Part shown: one piece after another, positions 1-6,132 of the stretch
Numbering within the stretch: position 1 is the first letter of the stretch
Layout: every line of letters starts with the position of its first letter
From: an uncultured Planctomycetaceae bacterium
GTDB lineage: Bacteria; Planctomycetota; Planctomycetia; Planctomycetales; Planctomycetaceae
DNA: 6,132 nucleotides
Assembly (NCBI GenBank): GCA_903823545.1
Contig: CAIJTL010000150.1
Span: forward strand, 1 to 6,132
Reading direction: 5' to 3'
Translations under genes and position numbers: made by a program
Notes under the pieces: generated by a model
The model's input: only the letters and a program-made list of their open reading frames with translations
What the model was told of the DNA's origin: nothing
Database searches by the model: none

Positions 1-1048
1 GAAGCATCACAAGCCGTTTGTCTTCGTGAACCAAGTGGGAGGGAATGACGATCTGGTCTTTGATGGCAACAGCTTGGTCCTGAACGCTGCTGGCGAAGTG
101 AGCGAGCAGCTCGCACCGTTTGCGGAAGATCTCAGGGTCATCGAATTGAAGTCGTCAATGACCGCGCCCGCCACATCACACTCAGTCCGTCCGCGTGAAG
201 CAGACCTGTTGGATGCGCTTGTTCTGGGACTGCGTGATTATCTGCGAAAAAGTGGCTTCAAAGACTGTGTACTCGGTTTGAGCGGCGGAATCGACTCGGC
301 ACTCGCCGCTTACATTGCCACTCAGGCGGCAGGCAAAGAGCACGTTCACGGTTTGCTGATGCCGAGCCGCTATAGCAGCGAACACAGCGTTGGCGACGCA
401 CGCATTCTGGCGGAGAACCTCGGCATCGATCACGCCGTTGTTCCGATCGACGCAATGCACCGGGCCTATGAAGCGACAACGGTCGTCGATGACGATCTGG
501 CGACTCAACCTGCGGGGTTGGCTGATCAAAACTTGCAAGCACGTATTCGAGGTGCGCTCGTGATGATCCGCAGCAATCGACATGGTTGGCTCGCGCTCGC
601 GACTGGCAACAAAAGCGAACTGGCTGTCGGCTACTGCACTTTGTACGGCGACATGGCAGGCGGATTTGCTGTTCTCTGCGATCTGCTGAAACGCGATGTC
701 TATGCGGTGTCGCGTTACATCAACGATGTGCGAGAACGCCGCGAAGTGATTCCGCTCAGTTCAATCACCAAACCTCCGAGTGCCGAACTTGCTCCGAATC
801 AGTTCGATCAGGATACGCTTCCGCCGTATCCGATTCTCGACGCGATTTTGGAGGGACTCATCGAACGCGAGGAGTCGATTGCAACGCTCAGCGAATCGTT
901 CTCACCGGAAACAGTGCGCTGGGTCGCGACTCGCTTAGACCGCAACGAATTTAAACGACGCCAAATGCCGCCGGGCATCAAGCTCACGTCACGAGCGTTT
1001 GGTAGTGGTCGCCGCATGCCAATGGCTGCGAAGTTCGATTGGACTTAG
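1..1048 (+). CDS. nadE: Glutamine-dependent NAD+ synthetase, 3' part of gene
   Basis: The enzyme makes NAD+ from deamido-NAD+ (NaAD), ATP and glutamine in the cytoplasm, the last step of NAD synthesis. The reading frame is open from base 2 and carries 348 codons to TAG at 1046-1048. Sequence before the GTG at 26 ([19 protein letters not shown]) still matches the family, so the real start lies upstream and roughly 200 residues are missing. The first 50 or so codons are the end of the N-terminal glutaminase (carbon-nitrogen hydrolase) domain. The synthetase domain follows, with the pyrophosphate-binding loop SGGIDS at 281-298, [12 protein letters not shown] from 599, [17 protein letters not shown] from 764, and the C-terminal [18 protein letters not shown] from 950. 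All three late motifs are characteristic of the glutamine-dependent class. No frameshift is seen, so the enzyme is probably functional. No intrinsic terminator follows the stop. Confidence 0.95.
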   Translation, partial: KHHKPFVFVNQVGGNDDLVFDGNSLVLNAAGEVSEQLAPFAEDLRVIELKSSMTAPATSHSVRPREADLLDALVLGLRDYLRKSGFKDCVLGLSGGIDSALAAYIATQAAGKEHVHGLLMPSRYSSEHSVGDARILAENLGIDHAVVPIDAMHRAYEATTVVDDDLATQPAGLADQNLQARIRGALVMIRSNRHGWLALATGNKSELAVGYCTLYGDMAGGFAVLCDLLKRDVYAVSRYINDVRERREVIPLSSITKPPSAELAPNQFDQDTLPPYPILDAILEGLIEREESIATLSESFSPETVRWVATRLDRNEFKRRQMPPGIKLTSRAFGSGRRMPMAAKFDWT

Positions 1049-1726
1049 TCCGCCCCCATTAGTACTTCCGGCCGGCGAGCTACTCGTGCGACAACGTACG
1101 GGTTGCCCCGCAACGTCCAACCTTCAAGCAACTTGCCCCAGTCCAGTTGATCGATCTGATCGGCCAGAGATTGCGCCCTGACCCAGTCGTCGCACTCGTG
1201 AAGGCGTTGTCTTGTTGCACGGAGCCGATCTTTCGAGCGTGCAGTTGCCTCGCGAGCCAATGATGCCCGTTGACGTAAACCTGAATCGTCAGCCGGAACC
1301 ACGTCTGAATGCGGACGTGTATCAGACTGAAATGAGGGGCGTTGTCATAGCAGTGCCAGACGCGGCCGACCGTCACCATACAAGTGTTTGAGTGTGGGGC
1401 AGGTCTCCTGCACGCAGAGCACGAGGATCAACCCTTCGCGTCCTTTGGCCGCCAGCAACGTTTGCTTGGCGAGTTGTTCCTTGTGGTGCTTACCGGAAAG
1501 GTATTGGTACTCAACCTGAGCTTGCCGAGCGCAATCTTTGGCGTGTTCGACTAAGTATTCCGCCTGCCGCTCGGCGAACGGGATGAAGTCGTGACGTTTG
1601 AACTTCAGGACGTAGTCGACGAAGCTGTTGGGCCACATCATCGGTGAAGGGCAGATCGCCCTTGAAGATCACTCGGTCGCGACACGACAACGTCGACACC
1701 ACAGAAGACGTATACTTGGTTTGAAT
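1049..1726 (-). pseudogene. Decayed, truncated gene of an uncharacterised bacterial protein family
   Basis: Four consecutive minus-strand segments join into one protein, but no single frame stays open. Segment 1 (1726 to about 1637) reads IQTKYTSSVVSTLSCRDRVI. Segment 2 (about 1635 to 1350) changes frame and reads PNSFVDYVLKFKRHDFIPFA, then GLILVLCVQETCPTLKHLYG. Segment 3 (about 1370 to 1197) reads HVRIQTWF then QVYVNGHHWLARQL and QQDNAF. Segment 4 (about 1197 to 1048) reads WVRAQSLADQIDQLDWGKLL. From memory this order matches a family of roughly 400-450 residues, often multicopy, with a VRIQTWFPF...YVNGH.WLARQM signature and no known function. Three frameshifts are needed, near 1639, 1356 and 1197. 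The ATT at 1724-1726 sits where the family starts with Met, so the start codon may also be lost. The C-terminal half is absent and the remnant ends at the nadE stop. I am confident it is a broken gene, less so of the family. Confidence 0.75.
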
Positions 1727-2011
1727 CTGAGTCGGTGCTTCTACCGCGCTCTGCTCCAGCGAGAGGTCTAGACAACTCTCTGTGTCTGAAAGCAGAACGC
1801 CATTTGCAACTCAAATCAGGTTGCGGCGAGCCAAGCGAGTCGCGTTAAGCAATGCGTCGCACGCCGTCGCCATTTACTGGGGAATGGAAACTGCGGCGCT
1901 TTGCTTGTGAGAACCCTCGTTTCTCCGTGACTTTATTGACGGCGAAGTTGCATTCCTTTTCCATGTCACCATATGGAACTGAAAGTGGAAGAGCCGAAGC
2001 GGGAGTTGCGA
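1727..2011. other. Intergenic region upstream of the LOG gene
   Basis: These 285 bases separate the pseudogene from the LOG-family gene, which diverge from here. The minus-strand frame of the pseudogene's first segment stays open back to a stop at about 1811-1813, but the extension has no recognisable match. A TTGACG at 1936-1941 resembles a -35 box, but no good -10 box stands at the right distance (TTCCAT at 1959-1964 at best). No terminator or clear repeat is seen. Confidence 0.4.
2001..2005 (+). promoter_or_regulatory. Ribosome binding site deciding the LOG gene start
   Basis: GGGAG ends six bases before the ATG at 2012. The alternative in-frame ATG at 1973 has only TTTTCCATGTCACCAT in front of it, with no purine-rich site, so 2012 is preferred. 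Confidence 0.55.
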
Positions 2012-2575
2012 ATGCGTCGCGTGTGTGTGTTCTGTGGGTCGCGAGTTGGCATTGATGACTGTTATCGAGCGGCTGCCGTGGAATTGGGGCAGTTGTTGGT
2101 TCGATCGAACCTTGGGCTCGTTTATGGCGGCGGGAGCGTCGGGTTGATGGGTGTCATCGCCGATGCGGTGCTCGATGCTGGCGGGGAAGTGATCGGCGTG
2201 ATTCCGGAATCGCTGGCGACGGAAGAGTTGTTGCACCCGCGTGTCGCAGACATGCGTGTCGTGCCAACGATGCATGCTCGCAAAGCGTTGATGGCCGAAC
2301 TCTCGGATGCCTTCATTGCGATGCCGGGAGGCTTTGGAACTTTTGAAGAATTCTTTGAAGTCGTCACTTGGTCGCAGCTCCGTCTGCACCAAAAGCTGAC
2401 CGGTTTGCTGAATGTCGGCGGTTTTTACGATCCGCTCGTCCGACTGGTGGACCACGCGGTGCAAGAAGGGTTTATCAAACTCAAACACCGAGAACTGCTG
2501 ATTGTCGAAGAGCGTCCCGATGTCTTATTGCGCCGCCTCTCGCGCGAATCCGTGACCGATGAACCGAAGTGTTGA
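2012..2575 (+). CDS. LOG family protein (nucleoside monophosphate phosphoribohydrolase)
   Basis: Family members split cytokinin riboside 5'-monophosphates, and in bacteria often AMP and related nucleotides, into the free base and ribose 5-phosphate. They are cytoplasmic Rossmann-fold enzymes, usually dimers. The 187-residue product opens with RVCVFCGS (3-10), followed by the nucleotide-binding VYGGGSVGLMG (37-47). It then has MHARKALM (87-94) with the conserved arginine, and the hallmark PGGFGTFEE (105-113) ending in the catalytic glutamate. Length and motif order are normal for the family (TIGR00730 type). The start at 2012 is chosen because homologues begin just before VCVFCGS and a GGGAG site lies upstream; a start at 1973 would add 13 residues. 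The gene stands alone. In bacteria the true substrate is often unknown, so a role in nucleotide salvage is an inference. Cytokinin production cannot be concluded from sequence. Confidence 0.92.
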   Translation: MRRVCVFCGSRVGIDDCYRAAAVELGQLLVRSNLGLVYGGGSVGLMGVIADAVLDAGGEVIGVIPESLATEELLHPRVADMRVVPTMHARKALMAELSDAFIAMPGGFGTFEEFFEVVTWSQLRLHQKLTGLLNVGGFYDPLVRLVDHAVQEGFIKLKHRELLIVEERPDVLLRRLSRESVTDEPKC

Positions 2576-2753
2576 ATCGCTCGCTTCCGGCAGAATTGGC
2601 CTGTGTGTCTCCGTTTTGACGCTGTGAAGGCGGGCAAGGCGCGGGGAAATCGGAATCTGCGGGGCAGGTTCCCTCGAAGTGCTCCAAGTGATTTTCGGAT
2701 TGAGCACAGTCTTCAGCTTCCCGATGCCGATTGACGATTGACGATGGTCAGTC

Positions 2754-2817
2754 GGACTCAGGGGAGTCCACGGTCTCAGGCATTGGTCCGGAGGGACTAG
2801 CTCCAAGGAGGGAGTCC
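2754..2817 (+). other. Cluster of short hairpins with repeated GGGAGTCC
   Basis: GGACTC (2754-2759) pairs perfectly with GAGTCC (2764-2769) around the loop AGGG. GGACT (2794-2798) pairs with AGTCC (2813-2817), enclosing CTCC (2801-2804) and GGAG (2807-2810), which also pair. GGGAGTCC occurs twice (2762-2769 and 2810-2817), so alternative pairings are possible. A role as a structured RNA leader is inference only. Confidence 0.35.
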
Positions 2818-2874
2818 GCTCAGACGAAGGGGACAAGCGGCGGTATCGCTGTCTTGTCGACGTTGGACAGCTCA

Positions 2875-2912
2875 TTGAGTTTGCTCAAGCGATTGAGCTT
2901 TCTCAACAAACT
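2875..2912 (+). other. Compact inverted-repeat element with alternative folds
   Basis: TTGAG/CTCAA alternates four times: 2875-2879, 2884-2888, 2893-2897 and 2902-2906. One fold gives two adjacent hairpins. The other pairs CTCAA (2884-2888) with TTGAG (2893-2897) around the GNRA-type loop GCGA, with AGTTTG (2878-2883) pairing with CAAACT (2907-2912) outside it. It lies 71 bases before the start codon of the YTV gene. Confidence 0.4.
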
Positions 2913-2970
2913 GTCAAGCACATGCCAATAGGACGAACCGCTTCCAGGATCGTGCATCGAGACGTTGTCA

Positions 2971-2976
2971 GAGGAG
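2971..2976 (+). promoter_or_regulatory. Ribosome binding site of the YTV-repeat gene
   Basis: GAGGAG ends six bases before the ATG at 2983. It falls inside the longer reading frame that begins at the TTG at 2965, so it argues for 2983 as the real start; that start also places the signal peptide at the N-terminus. Confidence 0.75.
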
Positions 2977-2982
2977 TCTGTG

Positions 2983-4374
2983 ATGAAACGCAAGGCGTGG
3001 GTCTCCGCGTTCGTGTTGTTCCTGTTATTGGCAGGAGTTCACGTCGCTGAAGCGGGATACTGCGGTGCGGCCAGCTATAACTGCTGTCCCACATCAGCCT
3101 GCGCACCCTGCGGCGATTTGTGCCAAGCAAAAACTTGCTGCACAACTTGCTACAAGACGGTGCAAGAAGTTGTTTGGGATCGTTGTGAAAAAGTTTGCTG
3201 CCAAACGGTCTATGACCAAGTTTGCGAGCAAGTTCCCGTTTGTTGCACTCGGACCTGTTACGAGACGTGCTATCGCGATGAGTGCTACACGGTTTGTCGT
3301 CCTGTGACGCAAACTTGCTGGCGCGATGAAGTCTGCTCGGTCAAGGTGCCGTGCTATCAAACGTGCTACCGAGATGAGTGCTACACCGTCTGCGTTCCGT
3401 GCGTGCAAACGTGCTGGCGAGATGAGTGCTACACCGTCTGCAAACCGTGTTACACGACTTGCTACCGCGATCAGTGCTACACCGTCTGCCGACCAGTCAC
3501 TCAGACCTGCTGGCGTGATGAGTGCTATACGACCTGCAAAGTCGTGACAGAAACCTGCTATCGAGATGTTTGCTACACCGTCTGCCGTCCTGTCACCGAG
3601 ACCAAGTACGTTGATGTCTGCTGCGGCGAATGGAAAACCGTCACCGAATGCGTTCCAGGGCCGGTCATGAACAAGTGCGTTCAAGATCCGGGAACTTGGG
3701 ACATCGACTCGTGCACGGGTTGCTGCACCTACAAGCCAGGTTGCTGCCGGACGGTCCAAGTTCAATGCCCACCGACTGTCTGCTGCAAGAAAGTTTGGTG
3801 CCCGAAAATCGTGAAACAAGCGGTCTGCTGCACTCGCATGGTCCCTGAAGTCCGGACTTGCAAGGTGCCATACCAGGTTTGCCGAACTGTGCCCCAAACC
3901 TGCACTCGCAAAGTGCCGTACACGACTTGCACTATGGTCCAAGAAACTCGCACTTGCCGAGTTCCTTACACCGTCTGCAGTACGACCACTGAGACTCGCA
4001 CTCGCAAAGTGCCGTACACGACTTGCTCAATGCGACAAGAATGCCGCACTCGCAAAGTCCCCTACGTCACCTGCACTTGGACGGAAAAGTGCTACACGAA
4101 GAAGGTCCCCTACACGACCTGCACGATGGTTAGCGAATGCAGGACTCGTAAGGTTCCCTACACCGTTTGCAAGCAAGTTCCTTACACCCGCATGGAGACT
4201 CGGACCCGCTGCGTTCCACGGACTGTGCCGGTTAAGCAAAGCTACTGCGTTCCCCGGGTTGTTTGCCGTCAGGTTCCTGTGACGGTCTGCACTCCAGTTT
4301 GTCCGACGCCGACTTGCCCGGCATGTGCAACGGCCCCAGCGCCGAGTTGCTCGACCGGTGTCACGAAGCAATAG
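2983..4374 (+). CDS. Secreted cysteine-rich YTV-repeat protein (planctomycete envelope type)
   Basis: The 463-residue product begins with a Sec signal peptide: positive MKRK, a hydrophobic core (about 5-19) and a likely cleavage after AEA at 24. The mature protein is extremely rich in cysteine (about 75 in the whole chain, 16%), threonine and tyrosine. Residues 96-207 are seven 16-residue repeats of the form C[YW]RDECYTVC.P..QT. Residues 208-290 are a non-repetitive cysteine-rich spacer with several CC pairs. Residues 291-402 are seven more 16-residue repeats of the form RTRKVPYTTC. The tail is Cys/Pro-rich (CTPVCPTPTCPACA). The YTV motif matches the repeat (Pfam 'YTV') known from planctomycete proteins, some reported in cell-wall fractions. 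A structural role in a disulfide-linked outer layer is an inference. No membrane anchor or catalytic motif is visible. The gene is monocistronic, with a terminator behind it. Confidence 0.88.
   Translation: MKRKAWVSAFVLFLLLAGVHVAEAGYCGAASYNCCPTSACAPCGDLCQAKTCCTTCYKTVQEVVWDRCEKVCCQTVYDQVCEQVPVCCTRTCYETCYRDECYTVCRPVTQTCWRDEVCSVKVPCYQTCYRDECYTVCVPCVQTCWRDECYTVCKPCYTTCYRDQCYTVCRPVTQTCWRDECYTTCKVVTETCYRDVCYTVCRPVTETKYVDVCCGEWKTVTECVPGPVMNKCVQDPGTWDIDSCTGCCTYKPGCCRTVQVQCPPTVCCKKVWCPKIVKQAVCCTRMVPEVRTCKVPYQVCRTVPQTCTRKVPYTTCTMVQETRTCRVPYTVCSTTTETRTRKVPYTTCSMRQECRTRKVPYVTCTWTEKCYTKKVPYTTCTMVSECRTRKVPYTVCKQVPYTRMETRTRCVPRTVPVKQSYCVPRVVCRQVPVTVCTPVCPTPTCPACATAPAPSCSTGVTKQ
3268..3603 (+). repeat. Seven tandem 48-base units, first YTV block
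   Basis: The units encode residues 96-207 as seven exact 16-residue repeats without indels. The second residue alternates Tyr and Trp (CYRD, CWRD, and so on), making a 32-residue super-unit. A 24-base identity recurs 48 bases apart (3370-3393 and 3418-3441). The second unit (CWRDEVCSVKVPCYQT) is the most divergent. Confidence 0.9.
3853..4188 (+). repeat. Seven tandem 48-base units, second YTV-like block
   Basis: The units encode residues 291-402 as seven 16-residue repeats with the core [KR]VPY.[TV]C. A 29-base identity (3902-3930 and 3998-4026) is spaced exactly 96 bases, two units, which suggests duplication of unit pairs. The period equals that of the first block, although the sequence differs. 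Confidence 0.9.
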
Positions 4375-4389
4375 CTGTCGTTGTAACGA

Positions 4390-4421
4390 CCGTAGCTGAA
4401 GTCGTCAGACTTCAGCTACGG
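4390..4421. repeat. Perfect 14-bp palindromic hairpin downstream of the YTV gene
   Basis: CCGTAGCTGAAGTC (4390-4403) and its exact complement (4408-4421) enclose the loop GTCA. It starts 15 bases after the stop codon. No T-run follows, so it is not a standard intrinsic terminator. It could protect the mRNA 3' end or be one copy of a dispersed intergenic palindrome (REP-like). Confidence 0.7.
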
Positions 4422-4448
4422 CGGAACTCTTGGCGAATTTCGCTGTTT

Positions 4449-4485
4449 AAGGGCCGACTGAAATCAGTCGGCCTTTTTTGTTTTT
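4449..4485 (+). terminator. Intrinsic (rho-independent) terminator of the YTV gene
   Basis: GGCCGACTGA (4452-4461) pairs perfectly with TCAGTCGGCC (4464-4473), followed by TTTTTTGTTTTT (4474-4485). The A-rich bases before the stem (AAG, 4449-4451) can extend it. It ends transcription about 75-110 bases after the YTV stop and separates that gene from the beta-helix gene. Confidence 0.9.
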
Positions 4486-4832
4486 CCTGTGGCGCATACG
4501 GCTCGCGTGCGCTTCATCAGACTGAAGAAAAAGTGGCGATTCTCCCCCCGGCGATCACAAGACGCCAACGATCATGTCGATTGCTCCGGTCGTAGGAGTG
4601 CTATCAAGCTCAATCTTTTGTGGCGTCGCTGCATCGGGGTTGCTTTTGAGGGATAATGCTGGATGTTGTCCGCAGCCCTCGGTAGCATGGCCTCGCTTAG
4701 TAACGCTTGCCGCCACGGCGGACCTTCGCTTTCGATTCTTTGACCAGACATGGACCACACTTCGCGCCAGCGGGCCGGTGCTTGTGTGGTGGATCGACTG
4801 CGTCATCCTCCCCCTGTTGAGGACAAGAAGTA
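4486..4832. other. Intergenic region between terminator and beta-helix gene
   Basis: No gene here can be supported with confidence. The plus-strand frame from the ATG at 4574 has no ribosome binding site and overlaps the next gene. On the minus strand, a frame ending with TAA at 4697-4699 encodes a Lys/Arg-rich tail with CGPC (see findings), but it has no ribosome binding site. GCGCA/TGCGC (4493-4497, 4509-4513) is a weak inverted repeat. I see no clear promoter. Confidence 0.4.
4819..4823 (+). promoter_or_regulatory. Ribosome binding site of the beta-helix gene
   Basis: GAGGA ends nine bases before the ATG at 4833. The in-frame TGA at 4818-4820 excludes any start further upstream. Confidence 0.55.
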
Positions 4833-6132
4833 ATGCGCATTGATTGGCTCGCGCGGGTGAAGACCCGGCTCTCGAATCGTCGTCGGAATAGTAGACCGTT
4901 ATCTGTCGTTGCAGAGTGTCTGGAAGATCGGGCACTTTTGTCAGCATTCACCGTCAACAGCAATCTCGATACGGCAGACGCTAATCCCGGTGACGGCATT
5001 GCTGCTGACTCGCTTGGTCGAGCTACTTTGCGGGCGGCCATTCAAGAAGCAAACGCCCTGCCGGGAATCGACACGATTTCCATTCCGGCGGGGACTTACC
5101 AACTCACGCTGACGGGTTTCGGCGAGCAGCAAGCGGCATCTGGAGATCTTGATCTCAATGAGCAGATCATCATCAATGGCGCGGGTTCCGGCTTGACGAT
5201 CATTGATGGGATTGGGCAGGACCGAATCTTCGATATCAAGACCGGCGTCAACGCTCAAATATCCAATCTGAGAATCGTCGGAGGAACTGCTGCCGCTGGG
5301 CAGGAAGATGGCGGGGGCATCCGCAATCAGGGCAACCTGACTCTGCAAAACGTTGTTCTGTCCGGCAACATGGCTGCCGGTGCAGGCGGAGGCATTGCGA
5401 GTTTTGGGCCAACGAGCATCCTCAGCGCCACGAACTGCTTGCTGACCGGCAACGTCAGCAGTGGATCAACTGGTGGCGGCGGTCTTTACACCAGCAGCAC
5501 GACCACGATCACTTCGAGTGAGATTTCAAATAACAACTCCGCGTTCAATGGCGGCGGGATTGTGAACTCCGGAAGTGGCTCGCTGAGCCTGATCACGAGC
5601 ACTGTGAAGAACAATCGCGCTGGATTCGCAGGTCAAGGTGGCGGGCTTTACAACACCGCCAACGCCTCGGTCACTCGTTCGACGATCTCCAACAACACTG
5701 CGACTGACGGTGCGGCGATCGCGAACGTCAACTTTGCGATGCCAACGAGCCTGACGGTGTTGCTCTCGACGCTATCTACCAACACCGCAACCGGTAACGG
5801 TGGCGGGCTGTATAATGCGACGGGTGCGTTGGCGAGCATCGACGACAGCACGATTACCGCAAACATCGCGTCCAATGGGGGCGGCATTTTCCGACAGAAC
5901 ACAGTGTCGATAGTCGGTTCGATTCTCGCTGGGAACACCGCAGGAGTCGGGACTGATCTGTCCGGTGCGATCGTCAGCGGTGGCTTCAACATCATCGGCG
6001 CTTCAGCCGGAGGATCGGGCTATCTGACAAGCGACTTGATCAACACGAATCCGAAGCTCGGCCCGTTGCAAGACAACGGCGGCCCAACTTTCACGCATAG
6101 TTTGCTCAACACCAGCCCAGCGATTGACGCCA
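4833..6132 (+). CDS. Beta-helix surface protein with LEPR-XLL type N-terminus, 3' end outside window
   Basis: The frame is open for 433 codons from the ATG at 4833 to the window end. The basic N-terminus (RVKTRLSNRRRN) leads to LEDRALLS at residues 30-37, the planctomycete LEPR-XLL motif found near the start of many large exported proteins; it is not a classical signal peptide. Then follows ATLRAAIQEANALPG (64-78) with IDTISIPAGTYQL, the opening of many parallel beta-helix proteins (CSLREA type). Residues 160-355 carry eight glycine-rich GGG[IL].N turns, typical of right-handed beta-helix coils. From residue 409, LQDNGGPTFTHSLL and SPAIDA match the 'choice-of-anchor Q' region, so more C-terminal domains probably lie beyond the window. 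It is probably a cell-surface adhesin or structural protein; the ligand is unknown and no catalytic residues can be assigned. Confidence 0.88.
   Translation, partial: MRIDWLARVKTRLSNRRRNSRPLSVVAECLEDRALLSAFTVNSNLDTADANPGDGIAADSLGRATLRAAIQEANALPGIDTISIPAGTYQLTLTGFGEQQAASGDLDLNEQIIINGAGSGLTIIDGIGQDRIFDIKTGVNAQISNLRIVGGTAAAGQEDGGGIRNQGNLTLQNVVLSGNMAAGAGGGIASFGPTSILSATNCLLTGNVSSGSTGGGGLYTSSTTTITSSEISNNNSAFNGGGIVNSGSGSLSLITSTVKNNRAGFAGQGGGLYNTANASVTRSTISNNTATDGAAIANVNFAMPTSLTVLLSTLSTNTATGNGGGLYNATGALASIDDSTITANIASNGGGIFRQNTVSIVGSILAGNTAGVGTDLSGAIVSGGFNIIGASAGGSGYLTSDLINTNPKLGPLQDNGGPTFTHSLLNTSPAIDA
5310..5894 (+). repeat. Degenerate beta-helix coil repeats with GGG[IL] turns
   Basis: Glycine turns begin at residues 160, 185, 215, 240, 269, 293 (degenerate, GAAIAN), 323 and 349 of the surface protein. 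Steps are 25, 30, 25, 29, 24, 30 and 26 residues, so short and long coils alternate in a super-unit of about 54-55 residues. The repeats are clear at protein level only; DNA identity is low. Confidence 0.75.

Larger units (their letters stand above)
2576..2982. other. Long intergenic leader region upstream of the YTV-repeat gene
   Basis: About 400 bases without a convincing gene; the open frames here have no recognisable content or ribosome binding site. The region holds a 2.5-copy 7-base tandem repeat (CGATTGA, 2728-2746) and a weak inverted repeat (GTGCTC 2679-2684 with GAGCAC 2702-2707, no T-run). Two clusters of small hairpins lie at 2754-2817 and 2875-2912. No clear sigma-70 promoter is seen. 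The promoter of the downstream gene should lie here, so the hairpins may fall within its 5' untranslated leader. Confidence 0.5.

Noticed and set aside
182..583. 133-codon minus-strand frame within nadE
   Set aside because: It is a shadow of the conserved NAD synthetase coding sequence.
1851..2020. AATGCGTCGC repeated at 1851-1860 and 2011-2020
   Set aside because: The identity is only ten bases and does not extend on either side, so chance is likely.
2021..2030. Five GT dinucleotides just after the LOG gene start, a possible slippage site
   Set aside because: Five units are too short to suggest phase variation, and they simply encode the conserved VCVF of the family.
2481..2687. Minus-strand frame starting MEHFEGTCPADSDF behind the LOG gene
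   Set aside because: It overlaps the LOG gene 3' end, has no ribosome binding site I can support and no family match.
3094..3942. 282-codon open frame on the minus strand inside the YTV gene
   Set aside because: It is opposite a strongly supported gene. Its length comes from the repetitive Cys/Thr/Tyr codons, whose complements give few stops, and it has no recognisable domain.
4555..4947. 130-codon minus-strand frame over the start of the beta-helix gene
   Set aside because: It overlaps a well-supported coding start, has low-complexity content and no recognisable motif.

Overview
The window looks like chromosomal DNA from a member of the Planctomycetota, probably order Planctomycetales. Three things point there. 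One gene encodes a secreted protein with about 75 cysteines and 'YTV' repeats. Another encodes a large beta-helix surface protein carrying the planctomycete N-terminal LEPR-XLL type motif (here LEDRALLS). The genes are widely spaced, with long intergenic stretches. GC content is moderate and I see no integrase, intact transposase, tRNA, rRNA or CRISPR array.

Layout: bases 1-1048 hold the 3' two thirds of a glutamine-dependent NAD+ synthetase gene (nadE, + strand, 5' end outside the window). Directly behind it, on the - strand (about 1049-1726), lies a decayed gene. Four consecutive segments in three frames read as the N-terminal half of one uncharacterised protein family, broken by three frameshifts and cut off at the nadE stop. 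A short gap leads to a LOG-family nucleotide phosphoribohydrolase (2012-2575, +). A 407-base intergenic region rich in small inverted repeats precedes the YTV-repeat cysteine-rich secreted protein (2983-4374, +). Behind that gene stand two perfect hairpins, the second a textbook intrinsic terminator. A further 347-base gap with no convincing gene leads to the beta-helix surface protein (4833 to the window end, +), which is open at its 3' edge.

Functionally the window joins NAD synthesis and nucleotide salvage genes to two cell-surface genes. I see no operon: every intact gene is separated by more than 280 bases, and the terminator isolates the YTV gene from the beta-helix gene. The two surface proteins may both contribute to the planctomycete envelope, but their adjacency alone does not show that they work together. 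I found no convincing new multi-gene system. The most notable items are the repeat architectures of the two surface proteins, the frameshifted pseudogene, and the palindromes around the YTV gene.
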